From contig JAPNXP010000001.1 in NCBI GenBank assembly GCA_028753945.1, positions 10,964,501 to 11,028,500 of the forward strand: a stretch of 64,000 bases of DNA, read 5' to 3'. Positions within the stretch are counted from its first letter, which is position 1; the number at the start of each line of letters is the position of its first letter. The notes beneath the pieces were generated by a model that saw only the letters and a program-made list of their open reading frames with translations, was not told the DNA's origin and ran no database searches. This document shows, one piece after another, positions 37,245 to 46,017 of this stretch. This DNA is from Hexactinellida sp. DTS-2022. Taxonomy: Eukaryota; Porifera; Hexactinellida. The position numbers and the translations under genes are program-made.

Positions 37245-38009
37245 CACCAAAAGTATTTGAACAACAGAAATTTTATTCATGTCACAATAGGGCTGGTAGG
37301 GCTATGGCCCTACCAATAATTGTCTTTCTCCATAGAAGCTAACACAAATACGCCAAGATGGCCCTACCAATCCTAACATCCAGCCTATAAGGGCCCTACC
37401 AATCTCCAAAACGAGTCTACGCCCCTGTACTATAAATAGAAAAACCCCACTTTCACTTTCAATTGAAATTCAAATAACTTTCAGTTTCAATTTTACATTC
37501 CTAGCCAGACGTGGGATAATTATTAATTAATTCTGAAATGACTTTAAATATTTCGTTATACATTACTTATAAATGTCATAATATTGTGATTTTAAGCCAT
37601 TTTTTATCCAATAACAATGAAGTGGTATTAGTGTACATGTCACGTGCCACTTGTGGTCAATTGGAAATGTGGCTGTAACTCAGTGGAAAGTAATCGTAGT
37701 GATTAGAAATTATGCACCTCGAGTAATCCGACCATGTAGTATTCAAATCTGAAATCAGAATTAGTATACTTTAGAAATTGATTAAAAATGTTCAGAAATT
37801 ATATATTTAATTAGCTAATTAAATAGTTAATGAGTTTAACACATCCATAAATATGTAAAGTAAAAATAATGATATTTTACTTTTGTTAACATATTGTTTC
37901 ATGTCAACAACAATGTTGAAGCATCTATAAATGTTATTATTGTGCTAGAAGCTAGAATGTATTAATACAAATTGTTGTTCAAATACTTTTGGATGGTTAA
38001 TGTTAGTAA
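37245..38009. mobile_element. Tc1/mariner-like non-autonomous element
   Basis: Termini are inverted repeats: CCACCAAAAGTATTTGAACA near 37252 and the reverse complement TGTTCAAATACTTTTGGATG near 37976-37995, with TA at the outer edges. Internal sequence has no transposase frame. It includes a local cluster of GGCCCTACCAAT words (37280-37420) that may be a second, nested repeat. The CAAAAGTATTTGAACA core is typical of Tc1-like termini. Outer boundaries are accurate to a few bases only. Confidence 0.65.
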
Positions 38010-38448
38010 TAATTCGTAAATTATTCTTAATACAAGCCATTTGGTACTGTTTAAATTTGGACTTCAATTGGTTTTAAGCTTGTTACAACCCTGGCTTGCA
38101 TAGTTGATAATTTCTTCAAAGGAGTAAGTAAATTATTTAGAATATTGACAAATAAGTGTATAATGTTACATGAAGTCATTGCGATTCAGCAAATTGTTAG
38201 CCGTAGCCGGAGATGAAAGAACTGAGTTCTACCTACATCTCCAGGTGGAAGGATGAACTATCGTATTAATAACAGTATGTTGCATAAATTATTGCAAATG
38301 CTATGTAGGACAGTCACTAGCGCCAATTAACTCTGTGGCTTACATATTCAAATTCTTAAAATATAACTATTTTGTATAATGTTTAAAAACACGAATTAAT
38401 TTGGTTTATTAATTAAGTGATTACTCAAATTAAACTAATTAAACAATT

Positions 38449-38754
38449 CTAATCTTTGTATTTGTTCTGGTAAGTAATCTCTCCCGTCTTTGGATGGACG
38501 TAAGACTGTGTACTCTTCACAACTTTCAAAAGTTCGAATTTGCAATTCCCCGCTTTCCGACGTATGCTACGAATCACAACCAAATCACCAGGTCTGCATT
38601 GGTTCTCAGAATCTGCTGTTAAGTGCTCATCTCTCGTCTTGTAGAGCATGTTTACATCCGGGTTCATCTTCACTTGGGTTACGTTAACGTTAGCAATCTG
38701 CTCCCCACAGGTCAGAACTCTGCCCAAGTATTGCACTATTCTTCCTGTGTACAT
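38449..38754 (-). CDS. MRPS17: mitochondrial ribosomal protein uS17m (MRPS17-like)
   Basis: Single-exon 101-aa OB-fold protein of the S17 family. It opens MYTGRIVQYLGRVLTCGEQI, followed by NVNVTQVKMNPDVNMLYKTR and the S17 signature region CRPGDLVVIRSIRRKAGNCK (about 54-73), then FELLKVVKSTQSYVHP. It binds 16S-type rRNA in the small mitoribosomal subunit. The absence of bacterial-type KTVVV at strand 2, and the match to the H/K-rich, KxxF(E/K)L pattern of animal MRPS17, favour the mitochondrial protein over cytosolic uS17 (RPS11). The short C-terminus lacks the extension of the human protein (130 aa). No separate presequence is visible, as in the human protein. Confidence 0.85.
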   Translation of the reverse strand: MYTGRIVQYLGRVLTCGEQIANVNVTQVKMNPDVNMLYKTRDEHLTADSENQCRPGDLVVIRSIRRKAGNCKFELLKVVKSTQSYVHPKTGEITYQNKYKD

Positions 38755-39588
38755 CTACCTCAGAGCACACTAAATGCTCATGTGTAATTACAATGCAATG
38801 GACAAACTATACATGGTGCACTTGTGATTGTATTCTTGTGTCTATCTATTATATCAATTAATTATCCTTAAGAACTGAGATTTGTGAACTACTTTATAAG
38901 AATCACTGGTTAATTTATCAAATATACAGCTTATCAGAAAAAATATTAGTTTGGAATATATTTCCACTTCTTATTGTGCTCACAGTATCTGTCCTGTTAA
39001 TGAACCAAATTTGCATCAGTGAGACTCACACAAGTACTAACGTTTCTAGTTTATAATTACCTTAATTTAAATAACATTAGTGGAGTAAATACAATTAGTC
39101 TAACCGGATTAAAATAACTAAAACTCACTTATTTCTCATAATATTCAATTAAAAATGTCATCAAAACGCTAATTAATATAATAGTCTATTAAACTAAATA
39201 AGTTCATAAGATCTTGATATCCTTTGAGATGTATTGTTTACTGCCCCTTACTTTGATCGATTATCAACTGCTTAATTAATAGGTTTGCTAATTGAGCTGA
39301 GATTAAATCTACGATTGCATAGAAGATAATAAAACCGGTCTGATCTATACTCCCTGCATTTATAATTACAAGAGTGTAGCATTTAAATTGTTAAGAGGGT
39401 TTTCTGAATGCAATAATTAGAAGATTTATAAGTGTGGCTAGAAAAGATTAAGATGTACATTCAATGAGTAATGACAATAGCATATTCCACAGTACCATTG
39501 ACATTAAGTTATTAACAAGAATTACTCTGTACCAGCTTAGTTAGATATCTATTCAAAAATAAACACGAAATGTAATTTGTAGAGCTCC
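38755..39588. other. AT-rich intergenic DNA
   Basis: About 830 bp between MRPS17 and the TRAF-like gene, both minus strand. No gene, repeat or defensible regulatory motif. Confidence 0.4.
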
Positions 39589-40953
39589 CTACTCGCAAAG
39601 TTGTATAAGGATTCGTATAGAAATCTTATCTTCCCTGATGTAGTGTAACTCTCCAGAAGCCCTCAGTATATCTCGATACAGCAGATAATCTGGTATAACG
39701 AGTTGTTCCAGTGACGTAGCGTTTGGCGGTCGAACCGGAGAGCTGAATTTAAAATGTTTTATTAACTGTATATGATCCTTATCCTCCGATTGATTTAGAA
39801 CTGTGAATGTGAATTTAAACTTAACCGGCCAGTTTAGTTTAGAGTCAAATGCTCCCTGACATTCGTAAGCGATCATAGAAATGTGTGTCCCTCGCCCCAT
39901 TCCCAAGCCATTTGCGACTAGTTTAAACATGAGACAGTGCCCGCCTGGGACTGAATACACACACGGACTAACCAGCTCACAACTGTTAGCTCTCTTAACC
40001 TGAATATCATTTATCAGCCAACAGAACGGACTATACGTGTAGGAAACACTGCTATTAAGAAACGGGTTCGATTGAGTGGGAGATATAACATGCTCTCGCT
40101 CAATTATCTTATCTGCTAACACCTTGCATTGTGCCATAAGGATAGATAGTTCCTTATCTCTTGTAGTGACGATCTCTTCAAGTCTTAGTATTCTCTCATT
40201 CAGATTAGAATCAACATTACTTGGCTTGTTGGATTCGTTTGTTTTCATCATGTTAGATAGACTCATAGCGATTAGTGTTGTATGCTGTACTACCTGCGCT
40301 GCCATGTGTGAGTCAATACTGCCCCTAAAGCACTTAAAATCACAACCCATGTTCAGCAGGGGACAATGAACAACAGCCTTGGAACATTCCACTAAATGCT
40401 TGGATACAGATGATCCCTGTATCAAGCCTACTTCACATTGGTTGGGACAGTGGATCATTACAGCTGGACAGCTATTCCTGTGCTGCGCTACTAACCCACT
40501 AGGCAGCTCCTCTCCACAATGCTTGCACCTCACCCTACTAGCAGCACTGGGTCCCCACTCACACGCCAGGAGGTGTGTGTAGCAGAGCTTAAGTTTCCCC
40601 TCCCACCTGCATCCTCTCGCTTGGAGCGGACAGCTGACTGCTATCTCCCCTATGCGTCTCGCCATGCCCGCGTCCCCTTGTATCTGTTGAGCAGTGAACG
40701 CCCTACTGTCCGATGGACAAACCGGGGTACCAAAGTTCAACCTGTAGTCCAGACAAGACTTACAAGCTATGTGGCCACATGTAGTTATTCTCGTCGGCAT
40801 TTGAGCGATCCCGAAGCACGATACACAGCACATCTCATTATCAAACCTGTTAAGCAGGAAATCAGTCTTGTATCCAGCGTGCCCTCCCCTCTCCAGTCTG
40901 ATGTACAGTAGGTCTTCAACGTCTTCAGACAATGGAACGGCAATCTCAGCCAT
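39589..40953 (-). CDS. RING-TRAF-MATH protein (TRAF-like)
   Basis: Single-exon protein of 454 aa with the order of TRAF-family adaptors/ubiquitin ligases. A RING finger has Cys43, Cys46, Cys59, His61, Cys64, Cys67, Cys79 and Asp82 as the last ligand (D in place of C, as in TRAF6-like RINGs). TRAF-type zinc fingers span about 110-230 (CPLQARGCRW...HLLAC, CKHCGEELPSG...HRNSC, CPNQCEVGLIQGSSVSKHL, CPLLNMGCDFKC). A short coiled coil lies at about 255-290 (LNERILRLEEIVTTRDKELS). A C-terminal MATH/TRAF-C domain lies at about 308-454 (FCWLINDIQVKR, FKLVANGLGMGRGTHISMIA, LNWPVKFKFTFTVLNQS). Predicted role: signalling adaptor with E3 activity near the membrane. The specific orthologue is unclear because TRAF-like families expand independently in early animals. 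Confidence 0.9.
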   Translation of the reverse strand: MAEIAVPLSEDVEDLLYIRLERGGHAGYKTDFLLNRFDNEMCCVSCFGIAQMPTRITTCGHIACKSCLDYRLNFGTPVCPSDSRAFTAQQIQGDAGMARRIGEIAVSCPLQARGCRWEGKLKLCYTHLLACEWGPSAASRVRCKHCGEELPSGLVAQHRNSCPAVMIHCPNQCEVGLIQGSSVSKHLVECSKAVVHCPLLNMGCDFKCFRGSIDSHMAAQVVQHTTLIAMSLSNMMKTNESNKPSNVDSNLNERILRLEEIVTTRDKELSILMAQCKVLADKIIEREHVISPTQSNPFLNSSVSYTYSPFCWLINDIQVKRANSCELVSPCVYSVPGGHCLMFKLVANGLGMGRGTHISMIAYECQGAFDSKLNWPVKFKFTFTVLNQSEDKDHIQLIKHFKFSSPVRPPNATSLEQLVIPDYLLYRDILRASGELHYIREDKISIRILIQLCE

Positions 40954-41603
40954 AATACGCAGACTGCTTAGTTTCCAGATGGTAGATAATGGGAATCCTG
41001 TAAAACTGATTCTGTGTTCAAATCTCTCTAGACATCAAACCGAATCTTATTAAAATCATGCTGCTGTATAGGATTTAGCAGATCATGATGATAATATTCT
41101 AATAATAGATTATGAATATCTGCTTATTGAGATTAAAATATATCTTAATTGAAGTGAAACACTGGCTTCCTAATCCTACACAAGATAATAATATTTTAAT
41201 AAATTAATAGAAACTACCTAAGTGGGGAATTCCGTTGTCAAAGCCAGAAAAGGAATGTTTAAACAGGTGTCGCAGATGTTATTATCTTAGCTACACTTTA
41301 TAATATAGTTTGCTATGGCATTCTCGTTCTATCAACTTGGGAGATAAGCTCTGACATACATTCAGCCCGCTAATTACCTTGTTAACAGAAAAGGTAGTTA
41401 TCAATGAAAAGTTGACTGTGCAATGGAACAAGTGTACGTAGGTTAATTAAGCATGTTGATACAAATCCTGCTGTATGCACTCATACTTCCCGCTTATCAT
41501 ACCACAATAGAGAATGAAATTTGTAACTCGGAATGATCAGGTGAAACCATCTTTTTAAAAATGCACATCAAAATTTATTGGTTTTAATACAAATTCAGTT
41601 CTA
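40954..41603. other. spacer between BCL7 and TRAF-like gene
   Basis: About 650 bp of AT-rich DNA with no gene. It contains the TRAF-like promoter and the BCL7 3' UTR. Confidence 0.4.
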
Positions 41604-44600
41604 TCAGCTAGATGAATTTGGTTCTTCTTTCAACTCGTCATGAGACGAGGCTGGACTTGGCGTTTCTTGTTTCGGATCCACATATATATCCTCTAAACCA
41701 TCCGCTTCTGCATTGCCTACCCAATAGACCCAATTAAGTATAATAACATACTACTACATATCAGACTAGCTAAACCGATATAAGGTCATAGCATTATTCC
41801 AAACTATGGATTAATAACATTGATAAAAAGGTAGTTTATCTTTATCTCAGTAATCCATGAACCAACAAATATACTCAGGTACAATGACGTTATACAGTGG
41901 AAGCCACTAAATGGGAGACGGATAAACGACAAATTCGGTTAATTGAGACGAAATTTTGGAAACAATTTCATTTCAAATAGTCTAATTTACTTCGATTAAG
42001 TCGGAGAACCGGATTAAAGGTGCTTGCTCTCGAGCCCCCCGATTAAGCGGCTTCCACTTGTATACCGAAGCTCACGAATAAACTTACTTTCGTGTTCGTT
42101 GGAAAATTCATTTAGTTCCAGAGGTGGATCTTCCATCTGGCAGAAACACTCATTAATTAAATAAGTACTCCAGACATTAAACATTAATCATGCTCGTATA
42201 ATACTATGCTAAACTCCTACCCTAATCGCCTTCTTAATGCCTGCCGGGTCCTTCACTATAAATAACAATAATAATATTATGTGTATTAATTAAGATGTAA
42301 TTATAGATACAGTAGAACCTCGTTAGTACGAAGAGGGTTATTACGAATTTCCGGATAAGACGAACGAACAGTTCCACAAAATCAGGTCCCTACATTCAAT
42401 GGGTATTACTCGGGTTAATACGAACTCCGGAAAAAGCGAACAGATTTTTACCGTCAGTTAGTGTTCGTATTAACGAGGTCCTACTGTAATTATTAGCTAA
42501 CTAAAGTCATAATACGTATTATAATTTAACTACAGCAATGAAATATAGAGCCCTACAGGCTTATACAAGCCCTGCGACTAATGAATATGAAAGTTATATC
42601 ACAAGTAGGATTTAGTAAAACTGACCTGAAACCCATTTGTAGAGTCTAAGGGAGGTCGCGGCACACACAGTTACCCACTGTTTATCCCTGAGAGAAAGGA
42701 ATATAATTATTATCAGGAGAGTGCTTAATCAGTACAGATAAATCGAATGTTATCATAATCCCAAATATGTGAAGGTATAATAATATATCATACCTGCAGA
42801 TATATAGACATGTATAAATGATAATGTATATTTAAATATGTACGAGAATATATATTAGACTGGACTAACAAATAAAAGCAAAGTGTGAACTAGTGAACAT
42901 GTACTACATTCTATTTAAATGCTAAAGGCAAATGAGAATATAAATAGCGACATGAATACAAGTATGTATTGCACGCACTGGAAGAGGAATATCAGGGGTA
43001 CCTGGATCGTTTTATCATACCCCTATGGCACCATTGTAAATATCCATCCAGACCATTTGAAGGCAGATAGTTAATAGCGGTGAAGAACACCGTCCAGAAT
43101 ATTGAGTGCCACACAGTGTTGCAGTAGAAATAGAGCATAAAAGCTATTGTCATCAGCACTAAGCTGAACACTAAACCACTCATATACACAGTGTTAGTCT
43201 GGGAAGTATTTCTTAACGGTTTAGCTCCATTCAGTTGCTCATGTGGATCAGTGGGGTCCTCAGGGAACACGCCCTTATTGAACATTCCTTCCATCCTCTT
43301 GTCCTTAACCCTCCAGCGCTCCTGGCACCAGACCCCCAGGGCCTCCTCTTCGGTGGGCATCTCAGAGCCCTCGAAACAGCTGACGTGGTAGTGCACCTCC
43401 TGTGGGACGTGGCCCTTGAAGAAGTCGGTTTCTTCTTTGGAGATGTCCTTCGGGAACCCAAGCGTGACGTCATAGACCGCGTCGATTCCGCGCTTCCGCA
43501 TCATCTCCACTACGAGTTTGAAGCCCTTGAGTCTGGGATGCAGAGTGTAGTGCTGCTGGGGCAGGTTGTTCTTGGCTGCGAACTGAATGCTCTGGTGGAG
43601 GTGCTGCGGGTTAAAGTCCGCCCCCTCCGGGAATAGGAGGAGAGCGAAGTTCTCGTCGTACATGTTGTAGATGGTCATGTACTTGCGGATGTACTCCTGG
43701 TCGCTCTCCCAGTTCCGACGGATGAATATGAACCCCATGGCCTGAGATGCCCACCCCAGGATGGGGACAAACTTAATCTCGTGCTTTAGAATAACCACGA
43801 GGTCGGTAATCCTGCCTGCCCGTAACATGTAGGCGAAAAACCAGAACCAGTCGAAGTGGCTGAGGTGGTTAACGATTATGAGGGAGCGGGGCTTTAACTG
43901 GCCCTTGTGTCCCGTGAAGACCAGCTTAACATTCAGCACGCGCACCATTACGAATACGAAGAACACGGACCAGTAGTGACAGAACCCCTTCATTATCCGG
44001 AACACTCTGTGGGGGAAGCAGTACACGAAGAATATGGACACGGGCCCGATAAGGGTGATCATGCTGAGCGTGGAACAGACCAGTACTCCCATTACAAACC
44101 CGGTTTTAAGCGGGGACTGGTAGGGCCGGCGAGACGGCATGAAGGGCATACGCCCGTTGTACCCCGGGTAGAAGGCCAGGATGTCTCGCTCCATCTGTTT
44201 CTTAGAAGGTGTGCATGAGTACTTGGGGAGAGTATGGACGGGCTCAGAGTTGGACGCTAATACATTGTCCTCTGGGATGTTAGGATCTGTCTCGTTCTCA
44301 GGCAGTGATACCCCGATCTGCTCTATCTTAGTGTAGGTGCCATTCTCAGAGAAGGACATCAGCGTAGGCTATTTAGGTTATACACAGTTGATTAGTGTCT
44401 CAGTTCATGAGCACAAGCATTACAAGTTATCTTAACCAGTCTGACAAAACCCTCAAAAGTTAATGTAGTCTTCATGCTACAAAACTTAGGAAGTTTATGC
44501 AATGTTCATGCTAGTATTGCTACAAAATTTAACCAAGTTCATAAAAAGTTCATGTGAAAATTAAAAGTCTATAAAAAGTCCATGCCAAAATTAAAGGTTA

Positions 44601-45839
44601 AAAAGTTTAAACTAATAAAAAGTTAGACAAAATTAAGAAGTTCGTAAAAGTTTATGCCAAATTTAAAAAGTTCAATGGAGATTTAATGCCAAAAACCGAA
44701 TGTGCATGCCAAAGTTAATGATTCCTGGAATGCTTCTTCTCAAAAGTTCATAGATCTATGAACTTTGTTCATGATCGGGCACACTGCTGTAGCCCAAAAT
44801 ATATAACATACAATAAATATGCTCATACAGTCGAAATCGGGTTTTTTGCCCCCCTAAATGCATGGAAAAGAGGAAAAAAAACCCGTATTTAACAATATCC
44901 AGTTCTATGAGGTTATGAAGAAACAAGGAGAAGCAAGGAGGAAAAAAACCCGTGGCAAAAAAACCCGATTTCGACTGTATATACAACAAGAATATTGAGT
45001 TTTGTACTAAACAGTTTTGTCGATTTTTTAAGTTAACTTGACCGATTGATAATATTGAAGATACATTTATTTCCATTACCAGCGTATTGTTAAATATTAC
45101 TTACTACGAAGTCTACGAGTCTACGATAATATGATCTATAGACATACAGACGTAGGATTATTTATAATCACTATATTGAAACCTGAAACTAGTTAATATA
45201 TAATTTTATTAACAATCAAAAGTCTCTTATGACAAATCAATGGATAAAGCAACTAAATTATTGAGATATCTTATATGTAGACCATCTAGAAATAGACCAG
45301 GTTTTATTCCCTATGCATTAGTATTACCCATAAAAAGCAGGGCAAGTGGTCTACAGAATTTATAGACGGTCTACAAATTTTTGGCTTATTTGTATGGGCT
45401 TTTATAGACCGTCTATTTCTAGACGGTCTACATATAAGGATGCTCAAAATTATTCCAAATAATTAAACTTAATAAATTTAACTGTAAATAGAGTGATAGA
45501 TAGTATACGTATAGTGGTGTTAAATTATTAATACATTAAATAATTATTTAAGCTCATTAAATACATGTCATTTAGCTCAGAGATGGAACAAGATCGAAAC
45601 AAATTTTGCAAAATTTTTTGAAGAGTGAGGTCGTCCCGAAGTGACCGATACCGAAGGGCTAGTAATATTAAACTCGATTATTGTTAAGATACGCATATAC
45701 GTACGTACATAATATACATATCCATTAACTCATTAGCTTACCATTTCCGCACCCGTCCAATGTTGTGCTTCATCTTGCGTACCTCCTCTCTGATGTAACG
45801 GGCAGACTTAGCCTCAGATCTCAGACTGCGGGTGTTCAT
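41604..45839 (-). CDS. BCL7: BCL7 family SWI/SNF subunit, five exons
   Basis: Exons 45839-45742, 42687-42626, 42255-42221, 42136-42088 and 41716-41604 join in perfect phase into a 118-aa protein. The conserved BCL7 N-terminus is clear: MNTRSLRSEAKSARYIREE...RVRKW, then, across intron 1, DKQWVTVCAATSLRLYKWV. This matches the R-S-x-R-x-E...[23 protein letters not shown] pattern of BCL7A/B/C. The rest is acidic and Ser-rich (EADGLEDIYVDPKQETPSPA), like the family's low-complexity tail but shorter (vertebrate proteins are about 200 aa). BCL7 proteins are accessory subunits of BAF/SWI-SNF chromatin remodellers that contact the nucleosome acidic patch. Intron 1 (about 3 kb) contains a complete acyltransferase gene and two MITEs. 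Introns 2 and 4 each hold a MITE. TRIP13 ends only about 180 bp upstream. Confidence 0.88.
41893..42062. repeat. TA-flanked MITE in BCL7 intron 4
   Basis: Inverted ends TACAGTGGAAGCCACTAAAT and GGCTTCCACTTGTA, bounded by TA. The internal TTCGGTTAATTGAGACG and GATTAAGTCGGAGAACCGG show the same theme of an alternating '-TTAA-' core. About 170 bp, non-coding. Confidence 0.8.
42308..42488. repeat. TA-flanked MITE in BCL7 intron 2
   Basis: Inverted ends TACAGTAGAACCTCGTTAGT and ACGAGGTCCTACTGTA. Internal GGTTATTACGAATTTCCGG / CTCCGGAAAAAGCGAACAG. The same family, inverted, lies at 47199-47350. Confidence 0.88.
42992..44359 (-). CDS. lysophospholipid acyltransferase, LCLAT1/AGPAT-like, nested in BCL7 intron 1
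   Basis: Single-exon 455-aa membrane protein of the PlsC superfamily, transferring an acyl chain from acyl-CoA to a lysophospholipid. It has the catalytic motif NHLSHFDW (Asn164-His165...Asp170), LGWASQAMGFIFIRRNW (201-217), the FPEG motif (243-246) and LHPRLKGFKLVVE. The downstream VYDVTLGFPKDI, EVHYHVSCFE and WCQERWRVKDKRM blocks are diagnostic for the LCLAT1/LYCAT-AGPAT5 subgroup (cardiolipin or phosphatidylinositol remodelling at ER or mitochondrial membranes). Hydrophobic helices lie at about 86-117 and 126-147, with two more near the C-terminus (about 390-440). The ~80-residue hydrophilic N-terminal extension is longer than in vertebrate LCLAT1. It lies on the same strand as BCL7, wholly within BCL7 intron 1, so it needs its own promoter or would be removed with that intron. 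Confidence 0.9.
   Translation of the reverse strand: MSFSENGTYTKIEQIGVSLPENETDPNIPEDNVLASNSEPVHTLPKYSCTPSKKQMERDILAFYPGYNGRMPFMPSRRPYQSPLKTGFVMGVLVCSTLSMITLIGPVSIFFVYCFPHRVFRIMKGFCHYWSVFFVFVMVRVLNVKLVFTGHKGQLKPRSLIIVNHLSHFDWFWFFAYMLRAGRITDLVVILKHEIKFVPILGWASQAMGFIFIRRNWESDQEYIRKYMTIYNMYDENFALLLFPEGADFNPQHLHQSIQFAAKNNLPQQHYTLHPRLKGFKLVVEMMRKRGIDAVYDVTLGFPKDISKEETDFFKGHVPQEVHYHVSCFEGSEMPTEEEALGVWCQERWRVKDKRMEGMFNKGVFPEDPTDPHEQLNGAKPLRNTSQTNTVYMSGLVFSLVLMTIAFMLYFYCNTVWHSIFWTVFFTAINYLPSNGLDGYLQWCHRGMIKRSRYP
44418..44760. repeat. degenerate tandem repeat, 'AAAGTTCATGCCAAAATTAA' type
   Basis: About 11-12 degenerate copies of a 25-30 bp unit with AAAGTTCATG and CCAAAATTAA words (for example around 44490, 44545, 44577, 44640 and 44690). 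It lies immediately upstream of the LCLAT1-like start and inside BCL7 intron 1. Non-coding. Confidence 0.75.
44826..44979. repeat. TA-flanked MITE with poly-C/T-tract TIRs in BCL7 intron 1
   Basis: Inverted ends TACAGTCGAAATCGGGTTTT and AAAACCCGATTTCGACTGTA, perfect over at least 20 bp, bounded by TA. A purine-rich interior. Same size class (154 bp) as the other CAGT-ended elements but with different subterminal sequence, so a separate family. Confidence 0.9.
45270..45438. repeat. inverted-repeat element, TAGACCGTCTAGAAATAGAC
   Basis: Arms CTTATATGTAGACCATCTAG at the left and the reverse complement CTAGACGGTCTACATATAAG at the right, with additional internal TAGACGGTCTA words (about 45363). 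About 170 bp, in BCL7 intron 1. No terminal CAGT; a different miniature element. Confidence 0.75.
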
Positions 45840-46017
45840 GCTAACTACGCTAAACTGAGTACAGAACTAATACACAGATACATACAGCTATTCAAGTGTT
45901 AATTAATTGGTGTATGTGATCAATTTGCTAATATACAGTAGACATGGTGCTATGGAAGTACTTGCATACACACAATGCGTCTCACAAGTGGCCGGGTAGT
46001 GCTCTGTCGTCGGAGCA

